From positions 1,076,001 to 1,140,000 of the forward strand of contig JALBUN010000034.1 in NCBI GenBank assembly GCA_025174535.1: DNA of 64,000 nucleotides, written 5' to 3'. This DNA is from Cantharellus purpuraceus. Taxonomy: Eukaryota > Basidiomycota > Agaricomycetes > Cantharellales > Hydnaceae. This document shows, in pieces, positions 33,135-45,326 of this stretch. Each line of letters begins with the position of its first letter. Position 1 is the first letter of the stretch. The position numbers were made by a program, and so were the translations under genes. The notes beneath the pieces were generated by a model that had not been told where the DNA came from, searched no databases, and was given only the letters and a program-made list of their open reading frames with translations.

Positions 33135-36100
33135 ATGAGCCAGACTAATGACAGCGACATAGGCGAACAGGTCGGATCCCTCATTAATGCAGCGAACCAG
33201 CGAACCATTGGGCCAGCAGGTGTTGGCACTAACTTGGTCCTTTGGTCTGGCATATCTGTATGTCTAGCCAATGCTGTCAAAGATTGTGCTCATTTATGTT
33301 GTTTAGTTTGCTACAGTCATTGTCTTCAATGTCCTTCGACCCCGCAACAAGGTATGTCCACCTTGGTTCATGCGCTCCTTCGGTCCTCATGTTCTCGCAG
33401 ATAGTATACCAACCAAAGGTCAAATATCATGTCGGCGACAAACAGCCCCCCCCGATATCCAACGGCTATTTCTCTTGGATATCACCACTTATTCATTCTA
33501 AAGAACCTTACCTGCTTGATAAAATTGGGCTCGATGCCATCGTTTTCCTCCGCTTCCTCCGCCTCCTTCGTTGGCTTTTCCTTTCTATTGCCATTCTCAC
33601 ATGCGCTGTCCTCATCCCAGTCAATGTCTCTTACAATATCGCCCATGTCCCTTCACAGAATCGCGATATCCTCTCCATGCTCACTATCCGGGATGTCAGA
33701 GGCCATAGCCTATTTGTCCACATTGTGGCAGAATACGTGATCAGTCAGTCCTCTCTGATTTGTGCTTTGCGTTATAAGTACTGAGACAAGAACGCAGCTG
33801 GTTTGGTCATGTTTTTCGTGTTCATCAATTGGCGAGCCATGGTGCGCCTCCGACACGCGTATTTTCGCTCGCCAGAGTATATACAATCTTTCTACGCTCG
33901 GACACTCATTGTGCATCATGTACCTAAGCAATTGCAGTCCGATGAAGGTCTGAAATCCCTCTTTGCCGGCCTCAGCGTCCCATACCCGGCCACATCCGTC
34001 CACATTGCTCGTCGAGTTGGTCGCCTTCCAGAGCTCATCAAATATCATAACGATGCCGTGCGCGATTTGGAGGCAGTACTTGTTCGGTATCTCAGGGGGG
34101 GAAAGATTGCCAGTAAACGACCGACTGTCGCGGTCGGAGGGTTTTTCGGCATGGGCGGGACGAAAAAGGTACGTCCTATTGGTTAGTCTGATAATAGGCA
34201 TTGATCCATGCATACGATAGGATGCGATTGACTTCTACACGTTGGTACTATTGAGAGAGACTCAGTTCACATACTAAAGATCCTTCCTATAGAAATCGTA
34301 TTCAAAATGCAGAACGCTCTATACAAGAAGCTCGCGCGCAAATAGAGGCGTCGAGAGGCAAAGCCGAGAGATATGGCTTCGCATCTATGGCTGCCGTAAG
34401 GGACACGCCTCGTGTAAGAAGTAACGTATTGATCTATCATACAGGTGCCATATGCCCATATTGTGGCCTATATACTCAGAAACAAGCATCCCAAGGGTAC
34501 ACGCATTGAGAGTGCTCCGAACCCTAAGGATATTGTGAGTGCTTCAATTGGAGCCAAGGTTGGAAAGTTAAAGGCGGCTATGCGTAGATCTGGGACAATC
34601 TTAACGCGTCTGATGCAACAATAATGCGCAAAAAGACTCTTGGTTGGATCTGGCTTTGTGTTGTTGCTTTCTTCAATACTGTGCCTCTCTTCGCCATTTC
34701 GGTTCTTGCCAATCTGAACGCTGTATGTTCTGTCTCAATTCATGTCTATGTCGTCTATCTTAACACCGGTTATACGCTTTAGATTGCGCGCTTTGTGCCA
34801 GCTTTAGGGCGGCTTGCAAACAACCACGTTTACTTCTTCTCCCTGGTTTCTGGTGTTGCACCTCCTACCGTGTCAGCCATCTTCGGATACTTCTTCCCGA
34901 TGATCATGCGCTGGCTGTCGCGATATCAGGGCGCCGTGCGTATTTCTTGCTGTATGCTGAGCACACCGCTTACCAACGCAACGACTGCAGCCCACACAAT
35001 CGCGCCTGGATCGCGCGGTCGTTGCTCGTTATTTTGCCTTTATGATCATCTCACAGCTCATCATCTTCACACTGATTGGTGTCGTTTTCAGTGAGTGATA
35101 GGTCAATATCTCTTTTTGTCAATGTTCAATTCTTGTGTTAGATGCTGGAGAGCAAATTGTCCTTTCGATCGGCAAAAGTAGTTTCAAGGAGATCGTAAAC
35201 AACCTCAATGGTACTTATCCATTCCCTTCACTCAATTCTCTCCTTGTGTTAACGAAGCATGATTGCAGTGCTTCCCGGCAAAATCAACATCACTTATATT
35301 AACCAATCATCGTATTGGCTTACGTTCTTCCCGTGCATACTTGTTTCTGATATACATATTTTCTGGCGCTATTGATACTTGCTCCTTTACAGCTTACGTG
35401 GCTTCCTCGTGGTTTTCGACCTTGCGCAGTTGCTCAATTTGGCATGGACCTCCATTCGGACACGGTACAACGAGTCCAGATTTTGATAGGTTGTCATGAT
35501 TGACCTTCTCATAGGCTATTTGGCCGGACGCCAAGAGATATCAGAGAGTGGACGCAACCAGCAGATTTTGAGTATGCTGTGTATTAGTGCGTCTTAATGT
35601 TTCCCCATTCTTCTGAGATTGAAGATCATGTTTGTCTATCTCCAGTGTAAACATGGTTTGTGCCCAGCAATGTATAACAAGATTTATATTAACATCCAGT
35701 ATTGATCTAGTTGTTCATGGCCGCTGTCGGACTTATTTTCGCACCTCTTGCTCCTCTTGTTGCGGCAATGGCCTGCGTTGTGTTTTGGAGTGAGCCATTT
35801 GGTCATTCCGAACGTTTATACAATGCTGATGCCAATACAGTAAGTAGTCTGGTATATAAATACCAGCTTATGTTCGTTTTTGTTACGCACGTCGAATCGG
35901 GTGGTGTGAGTCACATTGTCTGCACATCTCTTTATGAAGCTGAGGTCTTAATGTGTGGTTTATAGCGATTATGGAACGTCGTTGCCAATCGCTTGCTTGT
36001 ATCGGTAATGTTCATGCAATGTCTTATGACATTGAGTAAGTATATGGCAATGCCCTTCACTATCTACTTACTGAATAGTTGGTTAGCCATGGGCCTGCAA

Positions 36101-37083
36101 CTTGGATGGAAGACATTTGCATGGGTCGCAACTTTGCCACCAGTGATCGTCATCGCCTTGTTCAAGAGCTACATTTCGCGCACCTTTAGCTCACAATTCC
36201 GCTATTACATTCCAACTGAGCAAGATCTCACAAACAGCAAGGTGCATTCAGAACGTGCTGACAACAGAGGAAATCGCCTTGCCAATCGATTCGGGCATCC
36301 TGCGCTACATGCAGACCTCTTCACTCCGATGTTGCATGCACGAATGATGCACTTGTTACCTGAAGTTTATCGTGGTCGATTATCAACTCAAGAGACCAAG
36401 ATGAATGAGTATGGTGGAGAGAAGATGGAAGCTCAGGTTACACCCAGTGGCGTCAAGATAGCATCGGTGGAGCAGGTGTGTCGACCTGGGCACGAATGTT
36501 CAACAGTATATTGACCAATTGCCTTTGATGACAGCGTGATTTGGAATACGACCCTGCACTCTACCAACGAGACCGTGGCGAGCTTGACTGGGATCAACGC
36601 TCCATAGGTTCAACCACATTATTAAATGATGGCATTGCCTCTACTTTACAGGCATCAAAGTCAGGGTTCTTTGCCCACGATGGTCGCAATTCACCTGCAC
36701 AGCTAGCAGGTTACGACCAGTACATGAATAGAGGGGCCGGACAGCCTGAGCAGTTACCCCTTCTTCAGAGTACTGACAGTCGATCGACAGTCTTTCGGCA
36801 GGAGTCGACTGCATCGCTACCTGGATATGCCCAACAGGTCCAATATTCGTCTCCACCAGTTGGACGTATGTCACCACCTAACCAAGTACAATATCCACCA
36901 GCTCCTGCACACCAGGCACCATCTAGCTATGGTTATCGGGAAGCTCCTACACATCGGCCGTATCCTTCACAAGGAGGCTCTGAAGGATCATACCCTCCGC
37001 AGTCATATCGGCGATATTCGCCGGATCAGGGATCCTCGCGAAACATCACAGGACGGGGCGCAGGCGGGGCAGGATTTCATTAA
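33135..37083 (+). CDS. CSC1/OSCA-family (DUF221) calcium-permeable osmosensitive channel
   Basis: Nineteen exons give 990 residues: 33135-33257, 33307-33351, 33401-33743, 33798-34168, 34221-34240, 34293-34395, 34445-34534, 34588-34722, 34783-34935, 34991-35090, 35142-35210, 35269-35332, 35393-35464, 35515-35586, 35646-35655, 35711-35905, 35966-36035, 36087-36475, 36535-37083. All junctions are GT-AG. An N-terminal membrane segment (LVLWSGISFATVIVFNVLRPRNK) is followed by two more, then a cytosolic domain with TLIVHHVPKQL and RNKHPKGTRIESAPNPKDIIWDNL. The RSN1-type channel core has PPTVSAIFGYFFPMIMRW, FFPLRGFLVVFDLAQLLNLAW, and LFMAAVGLIFAPLAPLV. The C-terminal 180 residues are Gln/Pro/Ser/Tyr-rich and probably regulatory. 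Exon 15 is 10 nt. Family knowledge: these open on hyperosmotic or mechanical stress in the plasma membrane. Confidence 0.93.
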
Positions 37084-38658
37084 TTTTTGGCAACATATTC
37101 AGGTCGCATCGTTAATGTTCTGAATATGGGGGACAAATTTTTGGTGGGCTGTCTGCCTGGTCGACGTTGCTATTTGGCCGACAGACGAATTGGACATGTA
37201 CGACGATCAGCATTACTTGCTTCTTCTCTAGTTTACCTTACGATGGACACTACTTTTAGTGCCGCTATTAGATCTCTACATGGCACTGTACTACAGCATC
37301 CAGGTAGATATGCAATGCTATGATCAGCTCTCAGTTGCTGAACTTTCCCCTCTGTATACTATGTGCGAATATATAAATTCAATGTGAAGTTACAAACAAT
37401 GGTATACGTGTTATTAATAGGAACGACTGAATGCCAGACTCAGGTTCTATTTTCTTACCAGAACTGCGCTTGAGCCTAACGCGCAAAGAACAGGCCTAAT
37501 CAGAGATATTTATGTATATAAGCTGTAAGTTGACAACTGATAGATCCCAGCGCAGATCGGTACATGGTCGATGACCATTTAAAGCCCCATGGATATATGT
37601 ACCATACTTTTCATTATAGGACGCAGGAGATCCACTGGTACCTCTGGTTAATTCGAGGGGGTAGAATCAACACTTTTGCTTGACTTGCAGAACCATCACA
37701 TGAATTCACACCACCGCATTTCGCTCCAAAACAGCACTACGTCTTACGAGGTTACACCCCTGCAGTAGGCTGCCAGTAGCCCAAAATGACCGCCTTCCCT
37801 TGAACTCCTGGCACCTTCCAGATGTCATCGTTCCGTGTCTTTCAATCGATTTATGAAGAATATGCATGAGCCTAACGATAGTGTGCTAGACGACTGTGGT
37901 TTTCCCTGCCTATCCAGTACGTATGTTCCCTTTACTGGCCGGTGTGATGCATCAGGCTTGCAAGCACGTACTACATCAATTTTGGTGAGATATGCAGACG
38001 TGAGTGATGCTTTCTGTCGCCGACCAGCTAGATCATCTAATGCTACCTTATGCTGACTATATATTAGATAGTCCCGTGGTATGTCGTAAATGGTCAACTT
38101 TTCTGCCATAGACTCCCATGCGGGCAAGCATTCAAGCTTCAAGTGTAAGTCCGTAAATAATTATATTGGAATGCGCTATGCTGTGATGATCATGGTGGTA
38201 GTATGCAAAACATGTGCGCCCTGCGCAGGCTCCAAAGTATGAGAGTTAGAACCGATAACACAAACATGCGACGAAAACCCTGGCAGAAATCTCAGAACGC
38301 CTCCGTGTGCTCTGTTCTCCGGGCGCTCAACTTGTACCTACGGGCCGAGTTGAGATTATGTATAGTGGAAGGGTGACGGCAGGGGGCCGAGCGCTTCCGG
38401 TGACGTTGTCTCTTGAAATATGCTGATAATAGGTCGATATGATCGCGCTGGGCCTTGAGCAAGCGAAGCAAATTCTAACACCAAAAAGGCGGTCATCAGA
38501 TTAAATCCCTGAACCAAGTATGTTACTCACCTACCCCTGCCTTTATGTGCTGGAACCAAGCGGCGCTTTCCGATCGTGAGGGACCATGAGAAATGCGACC
38601 TGTCGCCCCCCCCCCAAAAAAAACAAAGGACAAGGAATATTAATGTTCACCTCTATCT
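37084..38658. other. 1.6-kb intergenic region with one weak candidate
   Basis: A minus-strand frame at 38142-37825 (105 codons, MKLECLPAWESMAEKL...) has protein-like composition but no family I recognise and no splice support. A C10 run followed by A8 lies at about 38606-38624. Part of the DNA just below 38659 may encode a further C-terminal exon of the coiled-coil gene. Confidence 0.35.
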
Positions 38659-39636
38659 TCACCCCTGGCGCATTATGTACAAGACAACGCCACTGACCCC
38701 AATGTATTGCATGAACCTGTTCAAATTTTTCTCTCTTGCCGATGGCTCTCCTTCGCTCACAGGGAGCCCATACTCGGTGGCGAGCTGCTTTGCAGAGCTC
38801 GAGTTTTGCCCGAACAAGGTTGCCAGGTCTTTCGGGAATATCGCGCAAGGTTCACCGTTCGGTCGTAGAAGAGGATGTAAAGGATCATTGAGGTGGTTTG
38901 AGCGAAGAAGGGCGTTTGCACGCCGGGCTTCCCTGTGATAAATAAATGACGCGTGTTGGACACATGATGGATTGTGAAATAATATGGTGAGACGCACGAA
39001 TTGTGGAGACTTTGCTTAACATGCTCTAGTTGTTGCTTGTGCTCATTCACTTGGTCTTTCAAATGTTGGGGAATCTGTGCTTGAAGCTATACGTGGAACT
39101 CATCAGCGACTTGTTACGAGTGAGACGGTCTTTGAAATGTATACCTCGTTGGCTACACGTTCCTTGACAATCTTCGCCACCCCTTCTCTGATCATGTCGT
39201 GAACGTGCGTGGACAGATGTGCAATAATCTGATCCTTCAAGACATCGCGCAGGAGAACTTTGATCTCCCCTATACGCTCTTCATGTTTCCGATCCTGCGC
39301 TTGTAATTGCTTGCGGAGGCGATGAACCTAAAGCAAATGTCTGAAGTCGTTCATAGTCAAGGAGGAAGCCTCAGCACTAACTTGATGGGCTGTGTCCATC
39401 GCAGGACCTAATCTCGCAATCCGCGCTGTCTGCTCCCCAAGAGTATCGAATGTATGTCCTAATGCTCCAAGTGTTTGTTTCATTGTTGTAAGCAACTCCT
39501 CAACTTCTGCCAAATCCGGGGGAACAGTAGTCGTTGCCATAGAGGTAGCCATTGAGTAAGTAGACAATGCTTTCTCTGGGGGAGCAGGTGGAATCATGCT
39601 GGGCTGCGCAGATATTGAAGGGTCAGGGTCGGACAT
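38659..39636 (-). CDS. Coiled-coil family protein, copy A
   Basis: Four exons (39636-39382, 39327-39145, 39086-38998, 38932-38659) give 266 residues; introns are 54, 58 and 65 nt. Residues about 40-85 and 86-175 are amphipathic helices (LTTMKQTLGALGHTFDTLGEQ, LRKQLQAQDRKHEERIGEI). A C-terminal block follows: EARRANALLRSNHLNDPLHPLL, FPKDLATLFGQ, REKNLNRFMQYIG. The same blocks in the same order occur in copy B at 48.7-49.9 kb, so this is a real family. I know of no assigned function. No signal peptide or membrane span. After YIG the frame runs into a stop at 38659-38661, but copy B has a further conserved segment there, so the C-terminus of copy A may be mis-modelled or lost. Confidence 0.68.
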
Positions 39637-40212
39637 TGGTATAACAGTGAGGGGAGGCTAGTGTGAGTATTCTTTGTGGACAAGCTCAAGATTGCGAGTG
39701 ACGGAGGACGAAAGGTGATTGGAGGTGAAAGCTTTTAAGTTCTTTCATGATGATGTTCGAACGTTTCGGGCGCGAGAGGTGGAAGGTCAGAAACACGTGT
39801 ATTCCTGCAAGGAGCCTGCCGTTTCCAGCATGATCAAGCATTCGCGTTTGCATGCATTGCTAGCTTTAGCACCCTCTGAGAATGTGAACCTCGTTGACTC
39901 ATTGGATTCACGGTGATTTAATGGCTGCGTTGCCTATAGACTGTTGATGGCGAGCAACCTGTCTCCAGCCTGGTATCGACGTTGTCGCGGGCAGTTCCAG
40001 GGCATACTACACGATGTGATGGCAAAGTATCTTTGATGCCTGGTGTATTACGACTTCCCGGGGCGAGAGACTATTTCCATGGGCCTCTGAGTGAATTGTA
40101 CAGTTGACTCCTAGGAGCCTGTGGAAGTGCTTTGCACACATGAAAATTCAACCTCCGAGTTACAGTAAGCGCTCGAGCCCTGACCGTAGCTAGCAGGAGT
40201 TTGTGAGGCTAA
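39637..40212. other. Intergenic region, no gene
   Basis: Divergent promoter space between copy A and the glycosyltransferase gene. Only short frames. Confidence 0.4.
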
Positions 40213-41946
40213 ATGGTCTACTGTTTCAAGACTGCGATCTCTTTCTTCACGACAGTTGCCTTAGTGTACGGCACGGGCATCTTTATCTTCAAGCCGCTTG
40301 CGTTTTTAGCCACTAAGCTCGGCCGTTCAGACTACAGTTCGGACACATCCAAGTTGGCAGAATTCCTCGTGTGGCCGTCCACGATCCTTGCATCTCGTCA
40401 TGAAAACGGTCAAGTCTTGGAATCTCTGACATACAATAGTGGACTCGACAGCGAATCTGGGCAACATCTATCCCATTCCATTCAAGAAGATCCCCTCTTT
40501 CTTCGGGAGAGCGTCTTTCTATCACGCGCTTTTTCTCAAGCTATGAAGCCAAGCAAGATCATTCCCTTTTATTATAGAGCCTCTCGTTCCTTTATGAGAG
40601 AAGACATCACTATTGCGACTTTGGTTACGAGTAATCGTTTCGAAGTACTTGTTGGGCTTGTGCAACGGTACCAGGGTATCTTGTGTCTTTTTGCTTGGAG
40701 CTTCTGTGTGCCAAGGCCTAAACTCGGCCCACTTAGGTCCGGTATCCGTGGCCATACACATCACCGATGCTGCTCCACGAAATGTCGCACTTCTCCAAGC
40801 TTTGCATGAGCTTTATACGGGAACACCGCACCTTGCAGAATATCTAGATGTACATCTAGTCCTGGATGTCTTCGAACGACAATTCAATACCTGGAGGAAC
40901 ATTGCTCGTTTCTTTGCAGCTCAGCGCACAGATTTCGTCATGATGTTAGACGTCGACTTTGCCCTATGTACCGATTTCAGAGCACGAATTCAGGATTCGG
41001 CACAAAGCGAAGTAATGAACAAGGTAAGGCAAGGTACCGCCGCCCTCGTTATCCCAGCATTTGAGTTCACAAATTTTGAGGATGGGCTCAATCAGAGCGC
41101 GTTTCCACGTACCAAACGGGTGACATTTCACAACAGTTTCAGCATCTATCTTCAATAATCTTACTAATTGACTTCCAAGGAGCTCCTTTCTCTTGTTCAT
41201 GAGGGGCGAGTTGGGATGTTTCATGCGGCCTGGCAACCAGGACATAACATCACAAACTACAGACGCTATTATACAGCATCTCCAGGGGAGGTCTACAAAG
41301 TTGTTGGATATCAGCAAGCCTACGAGCCCTATGTCATTTTTAAAAACGCTGGAACTCCTTGGTGAGTCATAAACCAATCGTCTGAATGCGTGAAAACACG
41401 TTTCTTGCCCATAAGGTTTACATGCCCCTTTCGACACATGATACAGGTGTGATGAGCGTTTTATCGGTTATGGTGGCAACAAAGCTGCCTGTCTTTTCGA
41501 GCTCTACTTGTCAGGGATTGATTTCTTTGTTCTGTCCGATGATTTCATCATTCATCAAAGCCACGCATACGCTGAGCAAGCGAGGAAACAAGAGGTAGGA
41601 TCCCTCGCTTCCTGTTGTTAACCAAGCCAATCATGATATGTGATCAGCGAAAGTACAACAGGAAAACCTATGCCGAATATCGTGAAGAGACCTGTCTGCG
41701 GTGTGCACTACATTGACGATGATGCTGACGTCTGTCTGATACTAGCTATTTGCCAGCTACCTCCGGTACTTCCTTTCTGATGATAAAATGGACACTATTC
41801 GGGGACACAATTTACAGCTAGAGTGCAGGAAAGTTAAAGGTTTTGCGCGAGTCGCTGCGGAGGCGAGTTCACGTTATATATCTAATGACAACTCACTTCC
41901 ATGGCGAAATCAACAGCTCATTTCAACGCATCACACTGGTACATAA
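40213..41946 (+). CDS. LARGE-type (GT49-like) glycosyltransferase
   Basis: Six exons (40213-40675, 40737-41119, 41180-41361, 41447-41594, 41648-41700, 41757-41946) give 472 residues. Residues about 7-27 (TAISFFTTVALVYGTGIFIFK) make a type II signal anchor, so the catalytic part should face the Golgi lumen. PVSVAIHITDAAPRNVALL begins the transferase fold; D226-V-D228 (MMLDVDFAL) is the metal-binding DxD motif. GMFHAAWQPGHNITNYRRYYTAS, YEPYVIFK and CDERFIGYGGNKAACLFEL are typical of the LARGE/GT49 group. The last exon (YLRYFLSDDKMD, LECRKVKGFARV) fits the fungal C-terminus. Family knowledge: animal LARGE extends xylose-glucuronate chains; fungal substrates are unknown. Its end is 56 bp from the end of the convergent sedolisin gene. 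Confidence 0.82.
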
Positions 41947-42002
41947 GTATGATTATATTTCAACTTCTCGTCAGTTCGTAGTTCAAAATTCTGCCTGGAA
42001 TT

Positions 42003-44477
42003 TTAGGGCAATTCCAACCATTTCTCGATCAATTTGCCAAAGTTTGGTGTGCCAACTCCTGTCACAGGATCCCAACCTTGAACCGCCTCGAAACCCTTCA
42101 GAACGAACATTTGGATGTGAAGATCACCATGGTGAATGAGAGTATTACATACCGGTGTGCCTGCGTATAGATGATATGATGAATACGACGTGTCAGATTT
42201 GACCTAGATTGAGAGACGACATACCACACCCAGGATTTGTTCCGTTTACAATGTTATTAAATGCACTACGGAATAACGGGGTATATATCTATGCTCCAAT
42301 GTGAGCCTGAGGCTGGACAACACAGAGTTTAGCTCACAGTTGGATTGATGAAACCGACTGGCCTCTTCCCCCTTGCCAGCCGTGCGTTGTTCACGAGCGT
42401 AATGATAGAACCGACCACCGGTGTTGAAGCGGAGGTTCCGAACTTTCCTACTCATATATTCGTATCTGAGAATTTGGAGGGAACTTACCACGAGGGAGAA
42501 GGTGCTGTCCACTGCAATGACATAGTTGGCGCCGTTCGCGCTGAGGTCGGGATAGCCGCGAACCTGCATTATCAGTCTGGGACTGCCAACCCATGGGTTT
42601 AAGGCTACAGAAAACCTACGGTCCGCGAGTTATTGAACTGTGTACTATTATACGGTGGGTTGTGTTCAGCGAAGAACTCAGCTTGAGCTACTCTCTGATA
42701 CTCTGGTACAGCAAACACGTTGCTAAAGCCACCACCGCTAAAGATTACTTGTTCGCAGGCTGATTCAGGATCCGTGACCTTTGCACCTGGATTGACCTGA
42801 GTAGCACCACTGTAAAAATTGTTGTTTGTCACAGGCTCCAAAGGAGGTAAAAACATCAGACGTACACTGAAGTTATGAACGGACACGTCCCAGGGAAACT
42901 GGGAATGAACCCAGGGGCACTCGTGCTTCTAGTCCCGTTGGGGAACATACAGATATGGTTGCGACCTGCGACACCTCGGTCACCGCTAGAGTAAAGAATC
43001 GTTGTTCCAAGAAGCCCCAATTTTCCGTATTCATTGCACTGCCTTTTGAGATAAGCGGGTGACGCATCTGGTTCATTGAAAGAGTATGATGTACTGATGA
43101 CATTGGCCGGTTTTAGCGATGCCACACGATTCGGATTGATTGAAGCCTCCCGGCAATGGATCCGGATAGATACCGTCTCGGGTTGAGTCATCTCCACCTT
43201 GGAATGTGCAATAAGTGCCATCTAGGGCATCGAGCCTACAGAATTAATTCAATAGGAGTGGAAAGCATAGAGAGAAAGTGGAGCATACAGGTTATTGAAC
43301 GAACCTCCTTCTACAAGATCGCCTACTTGATACAATTGAACAGGCTGAGGATTTGTTAACGTCATTCCGTATTCCAGATCCAAAGAGCTCTCTCCGTTGA
43401 AATTGAAGCTTTTGTTGGTTGTTTGTGCTACCCCACCGTCAATTGAAACCAATATCGGCTCCGTCAAGACTTGAGATGTCGAGAAATTTTGGAAAAAAAG
43501 TTTTAAGTCCGGTTGAAGGAAAAGCCTGAGGAGTGTACTCCACTGTATGGATGATGAGAGCCTTATATACATAGGAGAGGTTGTCCAAACCAACCTATAC
43601 CAAAGGTATTCTTGTCCGTGGCTACAGGTTTATAGTTGATATTGTAGAGTGCTCTCAAGCAATCGGGTGTTATAATCTCATCACAATTGCTAAGGTCAGA
43701 TCCGGAGATTAAAGGACGCGTAACGGGGCCTTTCAACTTTGGCAAATCATCAGAGGAGGGTGATCCAAGGCTACGCAATATACTTGAAGGCAAAACCTCA
43801 GACGAGGTGCGGCGGGTGAATGTATGGTGAACCGAAAATCCAGAATTTATATGGGCCAAGAGTAGAGTCGGCATAATAATTTCGACATGAGGGTGGATAT
43901 GTTGCGGGACGGAATAAGAAGGGCAAGCTATAGATCACCACAGTTGCGTCAGTAAAGTCATACTAAAGGTGGCGTATATGTGACTCAAGGTTTGAGTTTG
44001 ATGCAGCTCACCTATATGCTGAATTCCGCTCCCATGACGATAGACTTTGTACTTGGAATCGAGGAGTTCTTCTACCTCTCCAACCGTTGCATTGAAATGA
44101 ATCCATCCTTTGCTTCGCGTCAGCGTCAGTCTCGTGCGTGCTATGCCAGCGTCGACTAGCCAGTCCTCTACAGCGTTGATTGTGTCGGGTGCTGGAGCAA
44201 ATGTCTTCGCAACCTGTTCATGGGTCCAGTGTTGACCATATCGGGTTGATTCTGGGTGTGAAACCGACGTCAAAAACTCTTCGAGATGGTCAATATTCTT
44301 CTGCTTCAATCCGATGCGAACGGTGAAGACGGAATTGGGATCTGGTTCATGGGACTCCAGCCAGTCGAATGGAAGGACTTCACATTTTTCAAATACTCGC
44401 CTGTTATCGACTTTGCAAAGTCCAAGGAGAAGGAAAGTGAAAAGAGTGAAGGCCCATTGGGCCTTAAGGAGAGCCAT
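42003..44477 (-). pseudogene. Sedolisin (S53) peptidase with two +1 frameshifts
   Basis: Ten exons: 44477-44012, 43927-43595, 43542-43289, 43235-42866, 42809-42620, 42563-42489, 42442-42338, 42288-42225, 42160-42153, 42095-42003. The N-terminus (MALLKAQWAFTLFTFLLLGLC) is a signal peptide, followed by an activation prodomain (YGQHWTHEQVAKTFAP). The catalytic Glu/Asp pair sits in NGESSLDLEYGM, the oxyanion Asp in LYSSGDRGVAG and the nucleophile in FGTSASTPVVGS. Conserved blocks change frame twice. In exon 3 VEYTPQAF and LQPDLKLFF differ by one extra base near 43520; in exon 4 ESCGIAK and PANVISTSYSF differ by one near 43113. Both sites are homopolymer runs. Exon lengths confirm one surplus base in each. 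It is either a young pseudogene or an assembly error. Exon 9 is 8 nt. Family knowledge: secreted acidic tripeptidyl-peptidases. Confidence 0.82.
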
Positions 44478-45326
44478 TACACGAGTAGCTGCCAACTAGT
44501 TCCTGTTGCTTTTGTACAGCTCCCAAAATCGTACCATGACTAGGGGCTGCTTGAGCTTCATAAGAACTTCTTGAAGCACGCCAATATAGATGCCAGCAGG
44601 AGAAAATCACGTTATATCAGATGCAGAACACAGGCTGCACATGGTGTGCCGGCGCACCTGACCGATGCTGGTTGTCCAATAGGCGGGCTGCCCGCGTGAG
44701 ACCTCGCGTGTCGACACTGTCCAGTAAGATCGCCGAGTTATAGAGCCGATAGCCAGATATATGTGCAAGGAGGGGTAGGACAAACCGATATCAAAACACG
44801 TAATGGGTACCATGCATGAGCATCCACCCCGTTTGTCGAGTCAGCATGATCTGTTTTCCTGTCGAACAAGTTTCTCTGGTCCCCGACTTCAGAAGTGTTT
44901 GCATACTGATGTTCGATGGAACGTAGACATATGACTTAAATTGCATTCAACTTGATGGTAAGTTGAACTCAACAGTTTCCAATTACGCATGCAACGTTGC
45001 GGGTATGAAAACAACCAAAGCAGATAACCCGGAGAGGCCTGATTATCGTCTCTGTTCGTCTGCCCGTCTATAATTATCCAGACGGTCAACGGACTCATCG
45101 TACTATGACTGGCAGGATAGATACTGGATACTGGGACGAATGTAATTGCACTTCTCTGCACGTGCGTGACGAGAAATGTGGTTGTCAGCTGGCTGGGCTC
45201 TGCCAACGGTCTGCTTATGTAATATAACTAGTGTTCACATTCTCAGGTCACTTGGCTCTCTAAGGCTTTCTACCGCTCTTGATTCTGTATTCTTCCACTC
45301 TTTCTCTTACGTAATTATCGTCTGTC
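44478..45326. promoter_or_regulatory. Divergent promoter region, sedolisin / SWIB gene
   Basis: 849 bp with no gene seen. CT-rich sequence just before 45327 resembles a fungal core promoter. Confidence 0.4.
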
